From Elysia marginata (taxonomy: Eukaryota > Mollusca > Gastropoda > Plakobranchidae), in contig BMAT01004790.1 of the NCBI GenBank assembly GCA_019649035.1, positions 166,663-230,662 of the forward strand: a stretch of 64,000 nt of DNA, read 5' to 3'. Position 1 is the first letter of the stretch. Each line of letters starts with the position of its first letter. The position numbers were made by a program, and so were the translations under genes. Shown here in pieces: positions 38,166-47,936 of this stretch. The notes under the pieces are model-generated. The model was given only the letters and a program-made list of their open reading frames with translations, was not told where the DNA came from and searched no databases.

Positions 38166-38384
38166 GTAAAGACGGCAAATATAAAACCTTTTAAACTTTT
38201 TGGTAGCCTATTTAATTCTTTTTCTTAGATTCAGCTAAGTAATTGCCACAAATCACAAGACTTGTTTGTATGTTAAACAATAAAAAACAATTTATATATT
38301 GTAAATCAATTATTTAAAAATATACTGTGTCCCATTTTGTGTCCAAAAAAGAGCTATTCAAAACCGCTCAGAGACAGCCCAAGC

Positions 38385-38831
38385 CTATTTAGTAGAACTA
38401 TGAAAGCTATTGTTTTTTTTAGTCTCTAGCTCCTCCGTGAGGCGTTGCATCTCCTTTTCTAGCATCGCAATTAGCTTATTTTGAGCCTCTGCCGTTTGCC
38501 TTTGGTTTTCTATTATCTTATCTTGGTTATCTATCTTCTCACGCGCTACCGCCAACCGCTCGGCACAGGGGTCTGCAACAGGGGAAGGCTTATCAGTGAG
38601 TAGCATCTCACCCTTACCGGTTAATAACCAAATAGGATTAAATTTTTTAGAAAATTCTGTATTATAAAACTTATTAAAGAAATCAAAACTAGGTTTTGAC
38701 TTACCATTTATTATATCATAAATTGCTTGAGACCTAGAATAACCTAAGTTTTTAGCAAAATCATTTTTTGTAAACCCTTGATAATCAACTATCTTAGATA
38801 TTCTATTAGAAATATCTGTATTTTTTTTCAT
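38385..38831 (-). CDS. Phage-type helix-turn-helix regulator with C-terminal coiled coil
   Basis: Residues ~8-60 form a Cro/CI-like HTH (FTKNDFAKNLGYSRSQAIYDIINGKSKPS), followed by NPIWLLTGKGEML, a signature of repressor-like regulators from Bacteroidota phages and integrative elements. Residues ~95-140 are a heptad-rich coiled coil (KIIENQRQTAEAQNKLIAMLEKEMQRLTEELE), probably for oligomerisation. The gene faces a promoter for a short opposite transcript, and a 13 bp sequence occurs both at its own 5' end and over that promoter, suggesting autoregulation. It sits between two tRNA genes, a common place for integrated elements. The frame looks whole. Confidence 0.75.
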   Translation of the reverse strand: MKKNTDISNRISKIVDYQGFTKNDFAKNLGYSRSQAIYDIINGKSKPSFDFFNKFYNTEFSKKFNPIWLLTGKGEMLLTDKPSPVADPCAERLAVAREKIDNQDKIIENQRQTAEAQNKLIAMLEKEMQRLTEELETKKNNSFHSSTK

Positions 38832-38861
38832 TTTTTTCTTGTTTTTTAAGAAATATCTGTA
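38808..38861. promoter_or_regulatory. Paired putative operators: exact 13 bp direct repeat
   Basis: AGAAATATCTGTA occurs at 38808-38820, over the first codons of the HTH gene, and again at 38849-38861, touching the -7 box of the opposite promoter. Two exact copies 41 bp apart in a divergent control region are what a repressor binding both transcripts would need. Chance occurrence in A+T-rich DNA cannot be excluded. Confidence 0.5.
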
Positions 38862-38867
38862 AATTTG
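38839..38867 (+). promoter_or_regulatory. Divergent promoter (TTG, 18 bp, TAAATTTG)
   Basis: TTG at 38839-38841 and TAAATTTG at 38860-38867 match the Bacteroidota promoter consensus. It points away from the HTH gene into a short frame that ends in a repeat. Confidence 0.6.
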
Positions 38868-38891
38868 CTCCCAACATGAGAATAAAACGAC

Positions 38892-39014
38892 ATGCAGTTA
38901 TTCAAAAAAGATTTAGACAAAAAAGAAAACCCTAAAGGAGGCGATTTCCTTTATCTTTGCATATCGGATATTTTCATCTGTTTGCCCACAAAGGCAGTAA
39001 ATTTTTGTAAGTAG
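38892..39014 (+). CDS. Short frame driven by the divergent promoter, running into repeat R4
   Basis: Forty codons starting MQLFKKDLDKKENPKGGDF, 24 bp after the -7 box. From about codon 30 the sequence is that of the dispersed element R4, so only the first ~28 codons are likely to derive from the original gene, probably the first early gene of the lost element. No family can be named. Confidence 0.35.
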   Translation: MQLFKKDLDKKENPKGGDFLYLCISDIFICLPTKAVNFCK

Positions 39015-39090
39015 AAATTTCATGCCTTGCATACGATCTGAGTTGTTTATATAGAAGTATTTTTCCCTCCTATTTGTCATAATTAACTAG
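38980..39090 (-). repeat. Dispersed hairpin element, partial copy R4
   Basis: The reverse complement matches R1 over GACAAATAGGAGGGAAAA and then, skipping about 50 bp that include the hairpin, over ATATAAACAA-TC, GCAAGGCATGAAATTTC and CCTTTGTGGGCAAA. Only about 110 bp remain. Confidence 0.7.
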
Positions 39091-39201
39091 CTTAGCCAAC
39101 CATTAAGCTACCGGGAAACTCCTATAAAGCTTAGGAAAAGCATAAACAGCTCGGAACCTAAAAACGGATTCGCCACTTTTAAAGATCGCTTGTTTCGGTA
39201 G

Positions 39202-39273
39202 TAGCCCGTAGGGGAATCGAACCCCTGTTACCAGGATGAAAACCTGGCGTCCTAACCCCTAGACGAACGGGCC
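39202..39273 (-). tRNA. tRNA-Glu (TTC)
   Basis: Cloverleaf on the minus strand: acceptor GGCCCGT with ACGGGCT, D arm TCGTCTAGGGGTTAGGA, anticodon stem CCAGG/CCTGG around TTTTCAT (TTC, Glu), T arm AGGGG TTCGATT CCCCT, discriminator A. CCA not encoded. Confidence 0.95.
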
Positions 39274-39380
39274 AAAGTTCAGGGGAGCGAATTTAGATTT
39301 TTTTTACCAATCCTACAATATCATTTTTCTTTTTTTAGTGGAAGATAAATGTGAACTTTGCAGAAGAAAATTAAGACTAA

Positions 39381-42170
39381 ATGCACTTAGACATATCTCA
39401 GTTTAGTCCAAAGCAACATATCATAATCAAAGGGGCCGATTTGCATAATCTCAAGGATATAGATGTGGTAATCCCTCGCAATAAACTCGTAGTAATAACA
39501 GGGCTATCCGGTTCTGGAAAGTCTACCCTCGCTTTTGACACACTCTACGCAGAGGGACAAAGACGATATGTAGAGAGCCTATCCTCTTATGCCCGGCAGT
39601 TTATGGGTAAGCTCAATAAACCAAAAGTAAAGTACATCAAGGGGATAGCACCCGCCATTGCCATTGAGCAAAAGGTAAACACGAGTAGTTCTCGTTCCAC
39701 GGTTGGGACACTCACAGAGATATACGACTATCTGAAAATTTTATTTGCGAGAGTGGGACGCACATATTCCCCGATTTCTGGAGAGGAGGTAAAAAAACAT
39801 AACACTACAGATGTACTCAACTATATACTAGGCTACCCAAGTAAATCTAAATTGCTTTTGTTAGCTCCAGTTTATATTTCAAAGGAAAGAACTACCAAAG
39901 ATATATTAACAATATTCTCTCAGCAAGGCTTTGCTAGAATTTTCTACAAGGGAAAGGTTATGCGTTTGGACGAAGTAAAGGAAATTAAAGAAGATTTCTA
40001 TTTGGTAATAGACAGGATTATTGTCAAGCAGAGAGACAAAGATTTTGAAAATAGACTTTATGACAATATAGAAACTGCTTTTTACGAAGGTAGAGGTAGC
40101 TGTATTATTAAAGAGATGGAAGGGGAAAATCAAGCTTTTTTTAGTAATAAATTTGAGTTAGACGGCTTACAGTTTATAGAGCCTAATATTCACTTTTTTA
40201 GTTTTAATAACCCGTATGGGGTTTGTCCCAAATGCAGGGGATATGGCAGTACTACAGGCATAGATGAGAGTCTGGTGATCCCTGACACATCTCTTTCGGT
40301 ATATGATGGTGCCATAGCACCGTGGAAAGGAACGACTTTGTCTAAACACAGAGATGAACTGGTGAGAAATGCCTATAGGTTTGACTTTCCTATTCACCGA
40401 CCTTGGTTTAAATTAACGGAAAAGGAGAAGGAATTAGTTTGGAAGGGGAACTCTTACTTTCTCGGGATAAGCAATTTTTTTGAGAAACTGGAAGAGAAGA
40501 TTTACAAAATTCAGAATAGAGTAATGCTGTCTCGCTATTATGGAAGGGCTATTTGTAAAACTTGCAAGGGAAAGAGATTGAGGCAAGAAGTGAATTATGT
40601 CAAAATTGGAGGAAAAAGTATTACGGATTTGGTCAATATTCCTCTCTCTGATTTAATGTCCTTTTTTAAAACTATCAAACTGATGGATTATGAACATAAA
40701 ATCGCCAAACGGGTCTTGAGAGAGATTAACTCACGCCTAGACTTTTTAATGAAAACGGGACTTGGTTACTTAACCCTAAACAGGCAGTCTAATACCCTTT
40801 CTGGAGGAGAGTATCAGCGAATTAATTTGGCAACATCTCTCGGCAGTAGTTTGGTGGGCTCTATGTACATAATTGATGAACCAAGTATAGGGCTACACCC
40901 AAAGGACACCCTCAGCCTTATTTCTGTCTTAAAATCATTGAGGGATTTGGGCAATACGGTTATTGTGGTAGAACATGATGAAGATATTATAAGAATGGCA
41001 GATGAGATTATAGATATAGGTCCTTTTGCAGGAACAAATGGTGGGCAGTTAGTGGGCTTTGGAACACTAAAAGATATTGTCGGGATGGAGACCCCAACCG
41101 CGCATTTTTTGAATGGCAAAAAGACCATTCCTATCCCACAGCATAGGAGAAAAACAGATTCTTTTGTCAAAGTTTTTGGAGCAAGGGCAAATAACCTCAA
41201 GAACATAAATGTAAAATTCCCTTTGGACTGTTTAGTTGTAGTTTCTGGCATTTCAGGTAGCGGAAAATCCACTTTGGTAAAGGCAATCTTGTACCCCGCA
41301 CTTCAAAAACATTTTGATAATTACGGCGAAAAGCCGAGAGAATTCTCCAAACTGGCAGGACATTTTGAGCATTTGGTGGGGGTAGAATGCGTAGACCAAA
41401 ATCCGATAGGCAGGTCATCTAGGTCAAATCCCGTAACTTATATAAAGGTCTATGATGAAATAAGGCATTTGTTTGCTTCTGAAAAACTGGCAAAGGCAAA
41501 AGGCTACAAGTCTGTCGACTTCTCTTTCAATACGGGTAATGGTCGTTGTGAGGCGTGTAATGGAGACGGAATAACCACCGTAGAAATGCAGTTTATGGCA
41601 GATATTCACATGTCTTGTGAGGTCTGCAAAGGCAACCGATTTAAGAGGGAGCTACTGGAGGTAAAGTTCCAGAAAAAGAGTATTAGTGATGTGCTTAAAA
41701 TGACCGTAGATGACGCTATATTATTTTTTTCAAAGCACAAGCAGAATAAGATAGCCAATAAATTAAAAATTCTTCAAGAGGTTGGTATGGGATACATTAC
41801 TATGGGGCAATCTTCTTCTACACTTTCTGGCGGAGAGGCGCAACGTATAAAATTAGCCTCCTTTTTAGTGAAAGGGCAAAGCTCTCAAAAGAATCTATTT
41901 ATCTTTGATGAACCCACAACAGGACTACACTTTGCAGATATAGGGAAACTTTTGAAATCACTCAATCTATTGATAGAAAATGGGCATTCCGTGATTGTTA
42001 TAGAACATAATATGGAGATGATAAAATCCGCAGACTACATAATTGATATGGGTCCGGAGGGAGGAGATAAAGGAGGAGAGATTATTGCAACAGGCACACC
42101 CGAAGATTTAGCCTTAGATGAAAAATCTATCATAGGGGGGTACCTCAAGAAAAAACTATTTATAAGCTAA
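39381..42170 (+). CDS. uvrA: UvrABC excinuclease subunit A
   Basis: UvrA finds bulky DNA lesions and loads UvrB. It has two ABC ATPase modules: Walker [21 protein letters not shown] and [11 protein letters not shown], signature [13 protein letters not shown] and [13 protein letters not shown], Walker B/Glu switch [10 protein letters not shown] and [10 protein letters not shown]. The second zinc finger is complete (CEACNGDG ... CEVCKGNR); the insertion near residue 280 has CPKC. At 929 aa it is full length. A GAACTTTG box (7 of 8 to consensus) ends 20 bp upstream of the ATG. Its 3' end overlaps that of metK by 11 bp. Confidence 0.97.
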   Translation: MHLDISQFSPKQHIIIKGADLHNLKDIDVVIPRNKLVVITGLSGSGKSTLAFDTLYAEGQRRYVESLSSYARQFMGKLNKPKVKYIKGIAPAIAIEQKVNTSSSRSTVGTLTEIYDYLKILFARVGRTYSPISGEEVKKHNTTDVLNYILGYPSKSKLLLLAPVYISKERTTKDILTIFSQQGFARIFYKGKVMRLDEVKEIKEDFYLVIDRIIVKQRDKDFENRLYDNIETAFYEGRGSCIIKEMEGENQAFFSNKFELDGLQFIEPNIHFFSFNNPYGVCPKCRGYGSTTGIDESLVIPDTSLSVYDGAIAPWKGTTLSKHRDELVRNAYRFDFPIHRPWFKLTEKEKELVWKGNSYFLGISNFFEKLEEKIYKIQNRVMLSRYYGRAICKTCKGKRLRQEVNYVKIGGKSITDLVNIPLSDLMSFFKTIKLMDYEHKIAKRVLREINSRLDFLMKTGLGYLTLNRQSNTLSGGEYQRINLATSLGSSLVGSMYIIDEPSIGLHPKDTLSLISVLKSLRDLGNTVIVVEHDEDIIRMADEIIDIGPFAGTNGGQLVGFGTLKDIVGMETPTAHFLNGKKTIPIPQHRRKTDSFVKVFGARANNLKNINVKFPLDCLVVVSGISGSGKSTLVKAILYPALQKHFDNYGEKPREFSKLAGHFEHLVGVECVDQNPIGRSSRSNPVTYIKVYDEIRHLFASEKLAKAKGYKSVDFSFNTGNGRCEACNGDGITTVEMQFMADIHMSCEVCKGNRFKRELLEVKFQKKSISDVLKMTVDDAILFFSKHKQNKIANKLKILQEVGMGYITMGQSSSTLSGGEAQRIKLASFLVKGQSSQKNLFIFDEPTTGLHFADIGKLLKSLNLLIENGHSVIVIEHNMEMIKSADYIIDMGPEGGDKGGEIIATGTPEDLALDEKSIIGGYLKKKLFIS

Positions 42171-43413
42171 AAGCAGATTTTATCCTTTCTAGATAATCTA
42201 ATTTCTCCCAAGTGAATAGCTCCACAGTTTTTTCAATAGTACCATTGTAGTTGGAGTGGAAAGTCTTTCTAACAGTCTCAGGATTTCTACCCATATGACC
42301 GTACACGGCGGTTTCACCATATATAGGGTTTCTCAATTTGAGCCTGTCCTCTATGGCAGCGGGTCTCATATCAAATATTTGGTTGACTAGATTTGCGATT
42401 TCGCCGTCAGATAGTTTCACTTTTGACTTTCCATAAGTATTGACATTAATGGATATAGGCTTGGTAACACCGATAGCGTAGCTCACTTGTACAAGGACTT
42501 CGTCAGATACACCTCCTGCTACCAAATTCTTGGCTATGTGTCGGGCGGCATAAGCGGCACTTCTGTCTACCTTACTCGGATCTTTACCAGAAAAGGCACC
42601 ACCGCCATGGGCTCCCTTTCCCCCATAAGTATCTACGATTATCTTCCTGCCGGTCAGACCGGTGTCCCCATGTGGTCCGCCAATAACAAACTTCCCTGTC
42701 GGGTTAATATGATATTCTATATCTGAATCGAATAGTTTTTGGATGGACTCGGGGAATTGAGATTTTACTCTCGGGATCAAAATGTTGATTATGTCTCCCT
42801 TAATAGTCTCCAACATCATTTTTTCATTTGCAAAGTCATCATGTTGGGTAGAGACTACTATCGTAACAATTCTCTTTGGAGTGTCATTGTCATCATATTC
42901 TATAGTAACTTGAGCTTTGGAATCGGGTCGTAAATACTTGATAGCACCATTCTCTTTTCTCAATTTAGACAGCATCTTTACCAATCTGTGGGAAATATTG
43001 AGAGCCAGTGGGATATATTCTTCCGTTTCATTGTTAGCATATCCAAACATCATCCCTTGGTCTCCTGCCCCTTGGTCTTCCCTACTTTCTTTATCAACCC
43101 CTCTGTTGATGTCCTCAGACTGCTCATGTATGAGAGAAATAACACCACAACTATCACCACTAAACTGGTATTCCCCCTTTGTATAACCAATTTTATTTAT
43201 TGTATTTCTAGCAATAGACTGTAAATCAAGGTAAATGTTTGAATTTACTTCCCCTGCTAGCACAACTTGACCGGTAGTAACAAGTGTTTCACAAGCTACC
43301 TTTGCGTTTTCATCAAAGGCTAAAAAGCTATCCAGAAGACTGTCAGATACTAAATCTGCTACTTTATCAGGATGCCCTTCGCTTACCGATTCTGATGTAA
43401 AAAAGTAACTCAT
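42160..43413 (-). CDS. metK: S-adenosylmethionine synthetase
   Basis: MetK makes SAM from methionine and ATP. Motifs: [52 protein letters not shown] and [19 protein letters not shown]. The ATG at 43413 gives the usual [10 protein letters not shown]; a TTG 15 bp upstream lies within the promoter and is rejected. At 417 aa it is normal. With a leader of only a few bases there is no room for a SAM riboswitch. Confidence 0.97.
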   Translation of the reverse strand: MSYFFTSESVSEGHPDKVADLVSDSLLDSFLAFDENAKVACETLVTTGQVVLAGEVNSNIYLDLQSIARNTINKIGYTKGEYQFSGDSCGVISLIHEQSEDINRGVDKESREDQGAGDQGMMFGYANNETEEYIPLALNISHRLVKMLSKLRKENGAIKYLRPDSKAQVTIEYDDNDTPKRIVTIVVSTQHDDFANEKMMLETIKGDIINILIPRVKSQFPESIQKLFDSDIEYHINPTGKFVIGGPHGDTGLTGRKIIVDTYGGKGAHGGGAFSGKDPSKVDRSAAYAARHIAKNLVAGGVSDEVLVQVSYAIGVTKPISINVNTYGKSKVKLSDGEIANLVNQIFDMRPAAIEDRLKLRNPIYGETAVYGHMGRNPETVRKTFHSNYNGTIEKTVELFTWEKLDYLERIKSAFSL

Positions 43414-43425
43414 GATTTTTTTCTG

Positions 43426-43433
43426 CAAATATA
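43426..43433 (-). promoter_or_regulatory. Bacteroidota -7 box for metK
   Basis: TATATTTG on the minus strand, ending 12 bp before the metK ATG. This is the same spacing as seen at pfkA. Confidence 0.55.
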
Positions 43434-43575
43434 GGGAATCGTTATAATTTATTTACTAAATTTGCCGTGCTATGATGCAGTAGCTTGTCGTTTTTTCTGC
43501 AAATTGCATAAAGAGTCGTTATGATTTTACTAAACTTGCAAACAAATTTAGTGTTATTTAGGAATTAAATAGTTC

Positions 43576-44802
43576 ATGGCTAGATTTTATCTTCTTTTTT
43601 CTTTCCTTCTCTTCTCTTGTAATCTTCCTGATTTTGATTTTCGGGATAGGGGATTGAGAACCGAAAAATCTGCTCTTTATTCCTTTCCATTGGGATCTGT
43701 TGAATTTAAAGATATTGAGAAGATTATCACTTTTGATAAAAACTACAAACGTGATTTGGAACATGTCAGTGTGAAAATTACTGACCTTTCTTCTGTTCCA
43801 ACAAGTGGAGGGAAAGCGACAGGAGATTATAAACATAAAATTCCAATCGTTTTAAATACTTTTAAACTCATCCCCACCGCTTCTAGTGTGACTGGTAATA
43901 GAGGGTATTCAGAGCCTTCTCTACTATCTTCTCCTACAGGAAGCACTTCTGAATTTGAGTTTTCAGAAATGCTTGTCAAAAAAGGTAAATTGTCCCTACA
44001 TTTTACCCATGATGCTCCTTCAAACTTAAAGGTAACTATACATATTCCAACACTCCTTACAGAGGAGGGAAAGTCTTTTTTTAAGGAAATCACCATAAAA
44101 AAGGGAGCTTCTGGTGGTCCCGAAAAGGAAGTTGCCTACGATATTTCAGGATATACTATAAAAGCTAAAATAGGAGAATTTGTTGTTCGTATAGATGCTG
44201 AAATGGATATAAAAACAGGAGACGAGGTTCGTGCTTTCCAAGTGATGAGTGAGGTTTCCCTTAAGGGGTTAGAGCCTCTTATGTTTAGGGGAAAGGTAGC
44301 TAACCCCAAAGAGCCAATACATTTACAAAGTAAAAAAAAGGTTGACCTTAGAGCTTTATTAGGTCATCCCTTTACAAGAGATGACTTTGGAGATGAGGGA
44401 TATGATCTTAGCCTAAGAGTTGAGAGTTCTTACGGAATCCCAATAAATATCATTGTTGACTCTCTTGGTTTTAAAACAAAAGATTTTAAATATCTCAAAT
44501 TGGTAAATAAAAATTTGGGAGTACAACAAGGTCATACTACTCTACCTGTTCCCATGGCTTCTGAATCTAAAGATAATAAGGTGTTAGTTACGGAGAAATG
44601 CTTCCGATATACGGAAAAAAATTCAAATATTAAGGATATACTTAAGAATAATGATGTTAAGGAACTCTTCATTTCGTATTCTGCAGATTTCTCTCCACCA
44701 ACTTTAGAAACACCACAATATTTTATCAAATTTCCTTCATCATTGAAGGTAGTAGCAAAGATGCAGTTGCCTTTTAGACTTAAATTAGTGCAAGGAAAAT
44801 GA
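43576..44802 (+). CDS. Putative lipoprotein of unknown function, 408 aa
   Basis: The start MARFYLLFSFLLFSCNLPDFDF is a lipoprotein signal with lipobox LFSC. The rest is predicted soluble and beta-rich, with alternating charged strands (SLSLKGLEPLMFRGKV-like stretches) and no motif I recognise. It overlaps the next gene by 4 bp (ATGA), so the two are made together; the partner is a DUF5723 outer-membrane-type protein. A joint envelope role is an inference. The candidate promoter TAAACTTG lies about 40 bp upstream. Confidence 0.75.
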   Translation: MARFYLLFSFLLFSCNLPDFDFRDRGLRTEKSALYSFPLGSVEFKDIEKIITFDKNYKRDLEHVSVKITDLSSVPTSGGKATGDYKHKIPIVLNTFKLIPTASSVTGNRGYSEPSLLSSPTGSTSEFEFSEMLVKKGKLSLHFTHDAPSNLKVTIHIPTLLTEEGKSFFKEITIKKGASGGPEKEVAYDISGYTIKAKIGEFVVRIDAEMDIKTGDEVRAFQVMSEVSLKGLEPLMFRGKVANPKEPIHLQSKKKVDLRALLGHPFTRDDFGDEGYDLSLRVESSYGIPINIIVDSLGFKTKDFKYLKLVNKNLGVQQGHTTLPVPMASESKDNKVLVTEKCFRYTEKNSNIKDILKNNDVKELFISYSADFSPPTLETPQYFIKFPSSLKVVAKMQLPFRLKLVQGK

Positions 44803-46187
44803 TGAGAGTCTTTCTTTTATTTGTTCTATTATTAATTTCTAAAAGTATACTAGGTCAGACAGGGCTTTCTAGATACCATTTGAAGGGAGATGGAATCCAT
44901 ATTACCCAGTTCAATCCAGCAGAATTTAGTAATCATAAATTTAACCTTTCTCTTCCCGGAATTTCAGGTATATCTGTGGATATAAATAATTTTTTACCTT
45001 ATAACAAAACTTTTGAAGAAAAGGATGGCATAAGAGGGCTTTCGTTGGACTTGCCATCGAATTTATCTAAAAATAACAAGATTTTGTTTGATTTAGATGC
45101 CAATATCTTTTATTTTGGTTTTAAAAAGAAAAGTGGTTTTGGAATAAGTTTTTTTGCTAATTCCAGAACAAGTATTAGTGCTGAGTTACCAAAAGAATGG
45201 TTTGAGGCGATCCTAGAGGGGTGGGGAGGAACTAATGCCGGAAAGAGATTCCAAGGAAGTTTTTCTGCAGAGCTACAATCCTACCTAGAGGGAGGAATAG
45301 GATTACAAAAAAAAATAGTCCATGGCTTAGTTTTGGGGACAAACCTCAAATATCTAAGGGGGACTGGTTACGGTATGAGTAAGGTAAATGCTTCTGTATT
45401 TTCAGATAATATTAGTTCTGATATAGACATATCTTATTCAGATAGTAGCCTCTTAGGTCTGTTTACAGAAGAAGGGATGAAAGATATAAAAAACCTAGTT
45501 ATTCCAAATGGGGAGGGCTTCTCATTTGATGTGGGAGCTTCTTTTAATGCCTATAGTTATATTGATCTGCCATTGAAATTGTCTTTTTCTGTTTTAGATG
45601 CTTATAGCTTTATTTTTTGGAAAAATATAGCTAGTTCAAAAATTCTGGATATTAATAAAAAAATAGACTCTGATTCTTTCTCTGTCATAAGTTCTAGAGG
45701 AATATTAGACCAGTTTTTTCCGAAAATTAATGATGTATCTAGAAAAGGTATAAAGCGTTCTATTTCAAGAAAAATATTAATGTCTGCAACCTATAACTTA
45801 ACAATAAGGGATGCTTTTCAAGTGACTAACTTCATAAGGTCTTATAATAATTATTCTATCAACACTTTCGCTCTGGGATATACTCATAAATTTTTTGGAA
45901 ATAAACTAGTGATCTCTGCAAATATGATAAAGAAGACAGCACAGAATTATTCATTAGGTCTGGCAAGTACTCTTAGACTTGGTATTTTACAATTGTATGC
46001 ATCTTCAGATAGTGTTATAGAGCTCTTTAATATTGCTGATACAAGCTATCACAATGTAAGTTTTGGGATAAACTTTGTATTTGATAGGCTGGTATATCCT
46101 TTCTACTATGACGAGGGACCTGCCGAAGTATTAGATTGGAATTGGGAAGACTCAGTCAGTTCTAAATTAAGAAGAAATAAGCCTTAA
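44799..46187 (+). CDS. DUF5723 family outer-membrane-type protein
   Basis: A signal peptide (FLLFVLLLISKSILGQ) leads into GLSRYHLKGDGIHITQFNPAEFS and KFNLSLPGISGISVDINN, the usual opening of DUF5723 proteins. The body shows alternating hydrophobic strands with GFGISFFANSRTSIS and FALGYTHKFFGNKL, consistent with a beta-barrel in the outer membrane like PorV/FadL-type proteins. At 462 aa it is complete. Function is unknown. Confidence 0.78.
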   Translation: MMRVFLLFVLLLISKSILGQTGLSRYHLKGDGIHITQFNPAEFSNHKFNLSLPGISGISVDINNFLPYNKTFEEKDGIRGLSLDLPSNLSKNNKILFDLDANIFYFGFKKKSGFGISFFANSRTSISAELPKEWFEAILEGWGGTNAGKRFQGSFSAELQSYLEGGIGLQKKIVHGLVLGTNLKYLRGTGYGMSKVNASVFSDNISSDIDISYSDSSLLGLFTEEGMKDIKNLVIPNGEGFSFDVGASFNAYSYIDLPLKLSFSVLDAYSFIFWKNIASSKILDINKKIDSDSFSVISSRGILDQFFPKINDVSRKGIKRSISRKILMSATYNLTIRDAFQVTNFIRSYNNYSINTFALGYTHKFFGNKLVISANMIKKTAQNYSLGLASTLRLGILQLYASSDSVIELFNIADTSYHNVSFGINFVFDRLVYPFYYDEGPAEVLDWNWEDSVSSKLRRNKP

Positions 46188-46248
46188 CCCCTGTTTCTCT
46201 AGTCTAGCAGGTTTCTATCTTAAATATTTTAAGTAAAGTATTGTCATT

Positions 46249-47936
46249 TTGGAAAGTTTTTTGGTATCAGCAAGAAAGTACCGTCCCCAGTCTTTTGCAG
46301 ATGTTGTTGGTCAGAAGGCTATTACGGACACTTTAGAGAGGGCTATTGACCAAAATCACCTGGCGCAGGCACTTCTCTTTTGTGGACCTAGGGGTGTCGG
46401 GAAGACAACTTGTGCCAGGATATTAGCAAAAAAGATAAATGCTGGTAGGATAAAAAATAATCCAAATGAGGATTTTAGTTTCAACATTTTTGAGTTGGAT
46501 GCTGCTTCTAACAATTCTGTAGAAGACATTCGTAGCTTGATAGAGCAGGTTCAAATACCTCCACAAGTTGGGAAATACAAGGTTTATATTATAGATGAAG
46601 TTCATATGCTCAGCCAAGCGGCTTTCAACGCCTTTTTAAAAACTTTAGAAGAACCACCAAAGCATACAATATTTATTTTGGCAACCACAGAAAAACAAAA
46701 AATTATCCCCACTATACTCTCAAGATGCCAGATATTTGAATTTAAGAGAATTTCTGTAGCGGATACAAAATATTATTTAAAACATATTGCCAAATTGCAA
46801 GGCGTTAGTGCTGAAGATGAGGGGTTACAAATCATTTCTGAAAAGGCAGACGGTGCTATGCGAGATGCGTTATCTACATTTGACAGATTAGTCAGCTTTT
46901 CCGGTGGGACACTAACAACAGAATCAGTAGCAGAAAATCTATTTGTCCTAGACAAGAGAACATTTATATCCATAACCAAACTCATCATTGAGAATGATAT
47001 TCCAAATTTACTTTTGGAGTATAACAAAATAGTAGAGAGGGGATTCGAAGGCAAATACTTCCTCATGGGGCTCGCCTCTCATTTTAGAAATCTTATTGTA
47101 ATAAAAACAGACATTACGGCCAAGCTTTTGGATTTAGATGGAACCCTAAGGAATTTGTATGTAGAGCAAGCCAAAAGTGGTAAAACTTCACTTTTTGTAG
47201 AAGCATTAGATATAATTTCCCAGTGTGGATATCAATACAAAAATGTCCTCAATCAAAGGCTTTCTATAGAGTTGTGTTTGATGCAGTTAGCTTCCCTTCA
47301 AGAAATAGGGAGTAAAAAAAAAACTACATTAGAAAAATAATTCCCTCATCTTTTTTCCATAAACCTGAAGAAAAATTAGAAAATAAAACGGTATACAATA
47401 ATTTACCCCAAGCTCAAAAAGCAACAAAAAAAATTACTGCGCCTGATGAAAAAATATTAAAAGAGTGTGAAGATGGAAGTATATCAGGGCTTTCTATAGC
47501 TAATCTCAAGAAAAAAATAGAGCAAAAAAAGTCTTTCCAACCCACATCTGAAGAGGTATCAGGTGATTGCAATTCAGTTTTTGAGAAAAGAGACTTAGAA
47601 AAAGTTTGGAATCTACTTATTTCTAAGTTTAAAGAAGAGGATAAAAAAAGACTGTTGGGGGTACTAAAGGGCACTTCTATTGATATTTTAGAAAATGGCA
47701 CCAGCATTTTGATAAAAGTTGCCGATGAAATCTCAAAAGCAGAAATTTTTGAAGTTTTAGACGAAATACAGGATTTTGTAAGGAAATCGTTGAAAAATAA
47801 AGCCATTGAATTTCAATTCAGAATTGAAAAAAGCATAGAGAAATTAAAGCTAATCACAAGAGAGGAAAAGTATCAAAGGTTAAAGGAAATTAATCCAAGT
47901 ATAGAGATTTTAGTCAAAAAATTAGGACTAGGCTAA
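46249..47936 (+). CDS. dnaX: DNA polymerase III gamma/tau subunit, two frames joined at an A10 run
   Basis: DnaX is the clamp-loader motor. The first frame (363 codons to 47340) has Walker A CGPRGVGKTTCARILAK, DEVHMLSQAAFNAFLKTLEEPP and LSRCQIFEFKRI, i.e. domains I-III, and stops five codons after ten A at 47314-47323. From the run onward the -1 frame is open to 47936 and encodes the tau C-terminal part, with EKRDLEKVWNLLISKF, GTSIDILENGTSILIKV and EEKYQRLKEINPSIEILVKKLG as in other Bacteroidota DnaX. The gamma-only product would be 363 aa, tau about 563 aa. Slippage at the run is the likely link; a sequencing error or true mutation is the alternative. Start is TTG (MESFLVSARKYRPQSF). Confidence 0.88.
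47314..47323 (+). promoter_or_regulatory. A10 slippage site in dnaX
   Basis: Ten uninterrupted A after AGT and before CTACATT. It contains A_AAA_AAA-type heptamers for ribosomal -1 slippage and is long enough for RNA polymerase slippage, the mechanism known for Thermus dnaX. I saw no clear downstream hairpin or upstream Shine-Dalgarno-like stimulator, which favours transcriptional slippage. Confidence 0.6.

Noticed and set aside
43414-43575. SAM riboswitch in front of metK
   Set aside because: The likely promoter leaves a leader of only a few bases, and no aptamer-like structure was seen.
47655-47936. A separate 93-codon gene downstream of dnaX
   Set aside because: It is the end of a longer open stretch that starts at the A10 run and encodes the DnaX tau C-terminus.
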